A stretch of 64,000 nucleotides of DNA from positions 3,472,001 through 3,536,000 of the forward strand of contig NC_085886.1 of assembly GCF_035222275.1 (NCBI RefSeq), written 5' to 3'. The translations under genes and the position numbers were made by a program. This stretch comes from Podospora bellae-mahoneyi (Eukaryota; Ascomycota; Sordariomycetes; Sordariales; Podosporaceae). This document shows, piece after piece, positions 58,001 through 64,000 of this stretch (position 1 is its first letter; the number at the start of each line of letters is the position of its first letter). The notes below the pieces were generated by a model. It searched no databases, was not told the DNA's origin, and worked only from the letters and a program-made list of their open reading frames with translations.

Positions 58001-58825
58001 CAGCATGCTGAGCATTCTCCGGCGTCCAACACCGATTCGGCCGCCACGGAGCAGTCAGATGTATCTGGAGTAAGCCCACACTTTGTCGACTCCCCACTAA
58101 CGCAAACCTCATCTCCTGACTTTGCCGCGTCCAAGTTCTCGCAGTCTGGGACGGTCAACCCAGCTGCCGTGACACAACCCCAGCAGCAGCAGCAGCAGCC
58201 TTCGGGCACTCGATCCACAACACGCAGGGAAAAGCATCTGCGGAAAGCAGCCTTCTTCGCCGCCGAGTCCCTCTCGGTTTCGGACAAGCTCGGCGTGACT
58301 TTTGCCAATCTGACCAGTCGCGAATTGCCGCTGCAATCGACTCTCTGTGTGTTTGACTGCGCCCAGGTCTTGGCAGAATGGGTGGCGACGTTGCAAGACC
58401 GGGTTGGCCGTTATCTTGGGATTCTGGGCCGAGACAGTGTTGATCTCACACAGGTACCTGCCATCATGCTTCTTGAAGAGGAGGATCTGAAACTGCTGGG
58501 CAAAATCGACAGCATCATTCGTGGCGCCGAGACGAAGATGAATCAGGACATGGCTGGTGGCGATGCTGCGGTGACGGGCATGGATGGCAAGCCTCATCTC
58601 GGCGACAGTCCCGGCTACGCCGCGAATCTGCTCAGAGTCACTGCCTACATGTTCGACAAAGCCGCTGTATGGCCAGGTGTGTACAGAACTGTTCCTTTCG
58701 TTGCCAACCATGAACCTCTGCTAACTAAATGGCCTGTAGTGACTCGCCTGATCACCGCCTGCCTGGAAACCCATGCTGGTCATATGCGAGTGCGCGCAGA
58801 GAAATCGGTCATGATCCACGAATGA
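55058..58825 (+). CDS. C2H2 zinc finger transcription factor with fungal-specific regulatory domain
   Basis: ATG 55058 (MTVSSDAG) is the first in frame. Exons 55058-58676 and 58740-58825 give 1234 residues. The 63 bp intron (donor GTGTGT, branch GCTAAC, acceptor CTGTAG) is in frame and stop-free, so unspliced mRNA would add 21 residues. Two adjacent C2H2 fingers span 98-147: C98-C101-H114-H118 and C126-C129-H142-H147, with the [11 protein letters not shown] linker. Next come Ser/Ala/Pro-rich regions with a 10-Ala run. A fungal-specific transcription factor (MHR) domain begins ~565 ([23 protein letters not shown]) and extends past 1000, and a Gln tract lies near 1040. The layout is that of Adr1/AmdX-like regulators of carbon or nitrogen metabolism. 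It acts in the nucleus; targets are unknown, and no symbol is assigned. Confidence 0.9.
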   Translation: MTVSSDAGSKLEGVAAMSNSAASASTTAAGGTAPVGDEVGMLFPNGAVPIIRSRLSPAKLTSAPFGGEKKASTITVNTKVPAASFPTPKTDKPRPHVCGTCQRSFARLEHLKRHERSHTKEKPFECPECTRCFARRDLLLRHQQKLHQTTTPSSRPRNRRESASGATPGASRVRKNSIAGPSAAAAAAAAAANSNAASMRPRANTISHIDNAAMQNMLATNLQVQRGIQPTHSRHASLVGLPMSNTFDTYGMAAALAQRGAPHGLPKLETHSISMDFTGGLRTAPPLPFNPEFEYDNLFFGPATSSTINPNALHYSDSPPPMSMDPLSPFAHGLPDMTGTQQLDDGFEWLNGFENQMSFNSGPNENAVDGSSPSAISTTSQSGISDVMVDGSNHQSVSTVVWQPSVMGPPQMGNPFSLDMGGSVFPDLLSGAPLSPQPPPAGKAIGDGYFSTPPPSLSSLSPSILSGLNGPNLSQTLNMGAGPETPSSMNGSNHGTLPVSTITDSTRNAILGALSASQASPFGTRRYSFATSNSPLTAQPPTNTSSSDQNSSSNLPSTRDLQRYVGAYLRYFHPHLPFVHVPTLSFETSPQSANGRNSGIGGSGCLLLSMAAIGALFELEHQASMELFGLAKKMIQLYLDERRKANVRKAESIRRTPLSDQNSHQQDPSVETPVWLVQAMLLNVVYGHNCGDKRSGEIATTHAAALVSLAQGAELLRAPRPEPAKDVDMMDVDAAWNGTARKEADEQVDWLRWKAAEERKRTLYAVFILSSLLVSAYNHTPALTNSEIYLDLPCDEEFFAAESASVFRSKGGAPAANRNRMTFHEALGELLRTNEKEQKNLALKNVHQPFGAAVNINDLPKSNLKPSSFGCLILINALHNYIWETRQRHHSKVWTNEETEKMHRHIEPALRAWHAAWASNPNHSPERPNPFGLGPLSADAITMLDLAYVRLFVNLSRSKEKFWQRDWDGMAEELARGSEIIQHAEHSPASNTDSAATEQSDVSGVSPHFVDSPLTQTSSPDFAASKFSQSGTVNPAAVTQPQQQQQQPSGTRSTTRREKHLRKAAFFAAESLSVSDKLGVTFANLTSRELPLQSTLCVFDCAQVLAEWVATLQDRVGRYLGILGRDSVDLTQVPAIMLLEEEDLKLLGKIDSIIRGAETKMNQDMAGGDAAVTGMDGKPHLGDSPGYAANLLRVTAYMFDKAAVWPGVYRTVPFVANHEPLLTKWPVVTRLITACLETHAGHMRVRAEKSVMIHE

Positions 58826-60901
58826 ACTTTTGGTTGCAGCCATGCCGACTGGCATGAGATTGACTGCAGGGCTCGGGTCCTGTAGCCCCACGTTTGCGTT
58901 ATGTGACGACCACCATTTCTGTACGACATTGATACCCTTTTATGTTCTGTCGGCTTTCTTATCTTCATTCATGTTGTCTGTACACTTACACTTTGCCGCT
59001 TCATCATGACATCCTCGACTTCAACAGTCTTACTAGGCGGATGGATCCAGAAGGGAGATGAGGGGGATGGCATGATCTTTTGCGGTATACGGTGCCTGAT
59101 GGCCGAGATGTGCTGGTTGGCAGGCTTCACTTTTGCGGAACTAGCTCTCTCCTAACACTCCCACACGAGCACAGTCCCAAAAGCTATGCGCGGCTCGGCC
59201 TTTTTGCTAGGACAACGCGGGTTTTCTTTCTTTCAAGGCATGGTATGGGGAGGAAAGGGGGGAGGGCGTATTTCGTTTACTTTATTTCCCCCAACACATA
59301 TGATGCTGTATGGCGATCCAAGGGGCAAAGATTCACACTCATATTGTCTGGACACGACGACGCGTTATGAAGATGAAACAACATTACTCACGAATTTGAC
59401 GGGATGGGGGCGCTTGGGAAAAGGTCTAGGGAAAGGTTTTGGAGGGGGAAATTGGTTCAACTCTGGGAGCTTGTATTATTTAAACAAGGACACTCGCTGG
59501 TTTGACTGTGGCTGGCCAAGAAGGAAGCCGAGCAGGCCCAGGAAGAAATGGTCCTAGTGGTTTTCCCTCGAAACAAGGGATTTGTGTCGGGTACAGTAAA
59601 TAGTAAAAGCAGAGAGGGGAGAGACAAAATCAGAGAGCAATAAATGTGTGCCTGAATATTAACTTGGCGAATCTGAGACCCTTCTTGCATAACGGAAAAC
59701 GGCTGGTAGGGGTTCACTTTTAGTGTGAACAGTTCAGACGGTTAGTACCCATCACTCGCAGACAGGTGAAGCCGATTGGTGGTCGGTTGGAGAAGAGACT
59801 CGAGTCGGGAGAAGGGATGATGTGTACAACAACGGTCTTGCTGTACCGTTGTAGACAAGTTCTCAAAAAGCGTGGCTCCTTGTTGGCGTTGGGTTTGCCG
59901 TCTGCTGGGACTCCGCCTCGGCGCCCCCCTTTCTTAATTTTTTTTTGTTGGCAAGTGTGGGGTGGACATGTGAGCTGGTGTTGGGGAAATCGGGAAACCC
60001 CTCTTCGTCGAGCCAGTCGGAGTGAAGCGATTGCAGCAGCCCAACCTGGTTGAAACTGCCAATTGGTATTTCGATGTTCATGGTGCAGATCCACATGGAG
60101 GCCGGATGGTTTGAAGATCCAGGGTCTCCAGGGGAAGTTGGATCTGGCATTCTGGATGCCAGAGAACATGGCATTTTGCTTTGTCTCCAAAAGGGACTGT
60201 CTGCTGTGAAACACCAACGTCTGCCACCCGCGTTCTTTTGTGTTGCATGTTGCATGTGTGCCGCCGGGGTGCCTCGTCACTTGCCAGCAACTCGCGTGTC
60301 AGTCAGTCAATGCCCAGTGACCGCCTTTTTGCTCTTGAACTCTATTTTTTTAATACTGGGCCCTTATCGATATGGGTCCAATCAGCGGCGTCAATTGCAA
60401 CGGCAAAATGGGTTTGGTTTGCAATCTTAATCGCGTCCTGGCACCGTAGCACACGCATACCGTCCGCACCAGCTCCAGCCAAGGGGACCCGTTCTTTTGA
60501 GGCTAGATTCGTTTTCTGTTGGCCTGGGCCTGAGCTGTGGACCAGACAAAAGAGGACACACGTGGGGCTCGCCGGCCAGAGGGGCAGGGGAGACATGGAT
60601 GGCACCGTTGACAGACACGCAGCCAGATGCAGGGTCCCTGTCAGTTTCGAAAGAGAGTTGAAAAAAAAAAAAAAATGGGAGAAAAACGGACAGTCGCTGG
60701 CTGGTGGTCCCCTGGTGGTCCCCTGTTGCGGGTTTCGCTCGAGCGGGCGGTGGAAGAAGTTTAATTCCTCCTCCTCTCCCTCTTTTTCTCGCCCGCTTCC
60801 CCCCCTTCCCTCCCCTTCTCTTTCCTTTCTCATCTCCCCCATCGCCTCTCCGTCTCCGTGGATTTGGCTCCCTCCCCCCAGATCCATACAATCAGCCCAA
60901 G
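58826..60901. other. intergenic between transcription factor and desaturase
   Basis: 2.1 kb. Several chance frames; none recognisable. An A-run of 15 at about 60661-60675 and a pyrimidine tract at about 60768-60850 precede the desaturase start and fit a core promoter/leader. Confidence 0.5.
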
Positions 60902-62167
60902 ATGGCGACCGCTATTACCACCACCGAGACCAGGAGTCGCAAGGCCAACGGCGGTGCCAATGGCGTGCTCAAGACCAAGGTGGTCGAGTATCCCGACATT
61001 CAGACCATCCGCGATGCCATTCCCGCCCACTGCTTCGAGCCAACCATCCTCCACTCGATGGCTTATGTCTTCCGCGACCTCATCATGGCCGGCGCCCTTG
61101 GCTGGGTTGCCTTCACCTACATCCCCCAGATCAACGACAGCATCGTCCGCGGTCTTGCCTGGGCCCTCTATGGCTACCTCCAGGGCCTCGTCCTGACGGG
61201 CGTCTGGATCTTGGCTCACGAGGCCGGCCACGGCGCCTTCTCCAAGCACCAAAACTTCAACGATGTTGTTGGCTGGGTCCTCCACTCGGCTCTCATGGTG
61301 CCCTACTTCTCCTGGAAGTTCTCTCACCATCGCCATCACCGCTTCACGGGCCACATGGAGAAGGACATGGCCTTTGTCCCCGCCACCAAGGAGGACCGCC
61401 AGAAGCGCCGCCTTGCCGACCTCTACCTCGACCGCGAGCTCTTCGAGGACGTCCCCCTTGTCCAGCTCGTCAAGCTCATTTTCCACCAGCTCGCCGGCTG
61501 GCAGATGTACCTCTTGTTCAACGCCACCGCCGGTCCCGCCAGCAAGCAGCGCGAGGGCGGCTGGCTCCGCGTCAGCCACTTTGAGCCCACCAGCGCCGTC
61601 TTCCGCCCCAGTGAGGCCGTCTACATCTTCATCACCGACGTCGGTCTCGCCATTGTTGGCTACTGCCTCTACCTCGCCTCGACCATGGTCGGCTGGAAGA
61701 TGGTGTTCCTGATGTACGGCCAGGCCTACTTCTGGGTCCACCACTGGTTGGTCGCCATCACCTACCTCCACCACACCCACCCCGACGTTCCCCACTTCGA
61801 CGCCGAGAACTGGACCTTCGTCAAGGGTGCCCTCGCCACCGTCGACCGCGACTTTGGCTTCGTCGGCCGTCACCTCTTCCACGGCATCATCGACACCCAC
61901 GTCGTTCACCATCTATTCCCGTAAGTTTGCTCCTTTGTCAACCCTGCTGTCTCTTCGGCACTCCTGGCTAAAAATCTCTTGTCCAGCCGCATCCCCTTCT
62001 ACAAGGCCGAGGAGGCCACCGAGGCCATCAAGCCCGTGGTCGGCGACCTTTACCACCAGGAGAAGGGCTCGTTCCTCGGCTCGCTCTGGAAGACCTTCAC
62101 CACCTGCAAGTACGTCGAGGCCGATCCCACCGTGCCGGGCACTCTCAAGTGGGCCGAGAGCAAGTAA
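60902..62167 (+). CDS. FAD2-type fatty acid desaturase (delta-12, possibly delta-15)
   Basis: Two exons, 60902-61920 and 61987-62167, with a 66 bp intron (donor GTAAGT, acceptor TCCAG), giving 399 residues. The splice joins HHLFP to RIPFYKAEEATEAI. Three His boxes are intact: HEAGH (106-110), HHRHH (142-146) and HVVHH (333-337). Four to six hydrophobic segments (for example LIMAGALGWVAFTYI, LVLTGVWILA, AYFWVHHWLVAITYL) place it in the ER membrane, where it would desaturate phospholipid-bound oleate to linoleate with cytochrome b5. The third exon-spanning region AEEATEAIKPVVGDLY is typical of the family. Delta-12 and delta-15 enzymes of ascomycetes share these motifs, so regioselectivity is not certain. 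GC-rich, strongly biased third positions suggest high expression. Confidence 0.92.
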
Positions 62168-62639
62168 AGAGCATCTCTTTTTGCTCTTGATATCATTATT
62201 TCTGCTCTTCCTTGGAAAGGGGCCAAGTCCCCAGGGAATGAGAATGATTAGGGATTCATGATGGGAGGCTGGTTTGTATATACCCCAACGGCAACACAGC
62301 GACGGAAGGAGTTCATCCCATTGACGACGACGAAGACGAGAAACATACAAAACAAACAAAATTAGAGCGGGTAGAGAAATAGACGATAGAGACTCGAAAA
62401 AAAAAACAGCTACAAGAAGGGGCTAGAAGCAGTTAGACAGTCGAGCGAGCATTGCATGTTGAGCGAGCGGGATACTATAATTGTTATTGGAACCACAACA
62501 CTCATTTGTCGGGTAAGCTGACTTGTCCATGTTGAAAAATTACCCCGCAGATAAGCATGTTACACAGCCAGCATTGATCGGACTTTGGTATAATTAAGGA
62601 AATATATACAATTTCATTCTCACAATACATCTAAACCTC
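62168..62639. other. intergenic between convergent genes
   Basis: 472 bp with the two 3' UTRs; AT-rich near 62560-62640. Nothing else seen. Confidence 0.5.
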
Positions 62640-64000
62640 CTATCCTTTTCTTCGTCTCAACCCTTCACTTGCAGTCTCATTCCCCGAGTTGCCACCCAAG
62701 GTTGACTCGCTCCCCTCGTACCGAAAACTGAAGTCGACCACACCAACCAACCCACTCACCGCCTTGACTAGCCCCTCCAGGTCGTCACATACCAGTGTGG
62801 TGCATACCTGCAGCACAGCAAACTCTGCGTATCCCGGCTGTTCCATGTTTCTCGGATCCAGTAGATTCACCTCAACCGGCCTTCTCTTCCTTGGACGGCC
62901 GCCATCGTGGTGCTCAGGGATGTGATCAAGTTTGTGGCTCGAACGAGTGGTGCGCTTCCGCAGCAACCTGTCCTCGTCGCGGTCATCTCTCCCTGTTCGG
63001 GAGTCGACTAGTCTAACGGGGGCGCCGTCCGACTCATTGTCTTCATCATCTTCTTCGCCCGTTCCTTCCTCGGAGCCATTGTCCTCATCGTCGTTGGCAT
63101 GTTTGGGGTAAGACTTGGATGACGACAGCGTCATCAGCCGTCTCGTCATCTCGTACGGCCTTGGCAAGGGCAAGAAAGGGGGTAGCCTCTGGCCTGACAA
63201 TAGAGAGTTCGACAGTAGCGTCAATGTGGACAGAATTGAGTGATGTGTTGGTCTCAGAGTGCGCAGAACCTTGGCGAGAGCGTTGAGCCATTCGCGGCTG
63301 CGGATATGGGTTTCATCGCCATCCTCCCCGTTGTGTTCTTTCGAGGTGGCGTGATAGACACGCGTAGGGTGCATGAGCGTGTAGCTTATAAGGGTGAGGT
63401 AAGCCATAATTCTTGTGCTTCCCGCAATGATGTCGTCGTAGGCTTCGCGGGGAAACTTCCCCCCTATCGTAGGCTCCCATCGCTGCCACTCGGAATGCTG
63501 CATCATGGAGGGGACCAGCATCATAACCTTGCCAAAGATTTTACGGCTAATCTTGTGAAGCTGATGAGCTGGCGTCCCGGGAATATCAACATCTCCAGCC
63601 GTGTCGTCCAGATTGGACCGAAGCGTGCTGCTGATAACACCGAAGTAGTTGGCTACCAGGTAGAGAGTTGCTGACAGATCTCTTCGGAGCCAGGTGCGAT
63701 CTGTCAATGGGGATGGAAATATCGTCCAGAAAAAGGCAACAAGACTGCCACCTGCCACGCAAGCTAGACGATACGGAGCGAGCAAGTATGTTGGATACCA
63801 GGGCTGCCCTGTTCGTTCGGCAATCTCCTTTCCAAGTCGGATAGTCTGAAGCTCATACCCGATAATGAGTACTTGGGTGACGATGGTGATCATGATGACC
63901 GGAATGAAACGAGGGTATTTGAGGAAGAAGTAGTAGCTGATGAAGATGAAAAACCACATGATCACAATGGCGCCGGCGGGCCGTTCATCGACGATATACC
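62640..64000 (-). CDS. DUF2421/aromatic-acid-exporter-like membrane protein, C-terminal part
   Basis: The minus-strand frame ends at 62640 and is open to the right edge of the window, so about 453 residues of the C-terminal part are present and the start lies outside. The visible part begins DERPAGAIVIMWFFIFISYYFF, with three to four membrane helices (IPVIMITIVTQVLIIGY, LACVAGGSLVAFFWTIF). Next comes a cytosolic DUF2421-like region (DRTWLRRDLSATLYLVANYFGV, HKISRKIFGKVMML, WEPTIGGKFP). Then a long acidic/basic disordered stretch (~290-370) leads to a terminal block ending SEGLRRRKG. The pattern is that of large fungal proteins with an N-terminal six-helix ER transporter domain repeated before DUF2421 (Bre4/ArAE-like). 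The substrate is unknown. No intron is seen in this part. Confidence 0.82.
   Translation of the reverse strand, partial: YIVDERPAGAIVIMWFFIFISYYFFLKYPRFIPVIMITIVTQVLIIGYELQTIRLGKEIAERTGQPWYPTYLLAPYRLACVAGGSLVAFFWTIFPSPLTDRTWLRRDLSATLYLVANYFGVISSTLRSNLDDTAGDVDIPGTPAHQLHKISRKIFGKVMMLVPSMMQHSEWQRWEPTIGGKFPREAYDDIIAGSTRIMAYLTLISYTLMHPTRVYHATSKEHNGEDGDETHIRSREWLNALAKVLRTLRPTHHSILSTLTLLSNSLLSGQRLPPFLPLPRPYEMTRRLMTLSSSKSYPKHANDDEDNGSEEGTGEEDDEDNESDGAPVRLVDSRTGRDDRDEDRLLRKRTTRSSHKLDHIPEHHDGGRPRKRRPVEVNLLDPRNMEQPGYAEFAVLQVCTTLVCDDLEGLVKAVSGLVGVVDFSFRYEGSESTLGGNSGNETASEGLRRRKG

Noticed and set aside
59720-60280. 186-codon minus-strand frame upstream of the desaturase
   Set aside because: It has no recognisable motif, low-complexity composition, and overlaps frames on both strands in a promoter region.
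60830-61912. 360-codon minus-strand frame opposite the desaturase gene
   Set aside because: It is an antisense shadow produced by the strong third-position GC bias of the desaturase. Its Val/Gly/Glu-rich composition has no domain.

Overview
The window is nuclear DNA of a filamentous ascomycete, most likely a Sordariomycete. The evidence is short GT-AG introns of about 53-81 bp with CTAAC/CTGAC-like branch sites, gene families typical of Pezizomycotina, and a central AT-rich block whose transposons carry the C:G-to-T:A decay of repeat-induced point mutation (RIP). The species cannot be named from the sequence.

Left arm (1-24.1 kb), gene-dense and intact: the 3' end of an unidentified gene; a secreted expansin/RlpA-like protein; RAD5 (HIRAN-SNF2-RING) for post-replication repair; an NDUFAF6-like mitochondrial complex I assembly factor; a 3.4 kb gene-free stretch; an LDB19/Art1-type arrestin with PY motifs; a GTPBP1/2-type GTPase; LSM3; GPI12/PIG-L; a small membrane protein; a CE4 chitin deacetylase; an alpha/beta hydrolase; and a mARC-like MOSC protein. 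Intron boundaries were worked out for most of them, and the joined lengths stay in frame.

Transition (24.1-30.8 kb): two decayed genes lie side by side. One is an F-box protein pseudogene on the minus strand. The other is a 4.5 kb pseudogene of a large uncharacterised fungal protein. Both decay by indels and isolated stops, not by RIP.

Transposon block (30.8-48.6 kb): a nested structure. A truncated Fot1/pogo-like DNA transposon (copy 1) abuts a Ty3/gypsy chromovirus-type LTR element (element 1). After a 160 bp spacer comes a complete Fot1-like element (copy 2) with 47 bp terminal inverted repeats and a TA target duplication. Copy 2 is interrupted twice: by a solo LTR (target duplication GAGAG) and by a full Ty3/gypsy element (element 2, target duplication ATTTA). 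Both retroelements carry antisense tRNA-like modules and an extra sense reading frame between pol and the 3' LTR. RIP is heavy inside but fades towards the outer LTR ends.

Right arm (48.6-64 kb): a type II membrane protein with a WSC domain; a 5.7 kb gene-free stretch; a large C2H2 transcription factor with a fungal-specific regulatory domain; a FAD2-type fatty acid desaturase; and the 3' part of a fungal DUF2421/aromatic-acid-exporter-like membrane protein that runs off the window.
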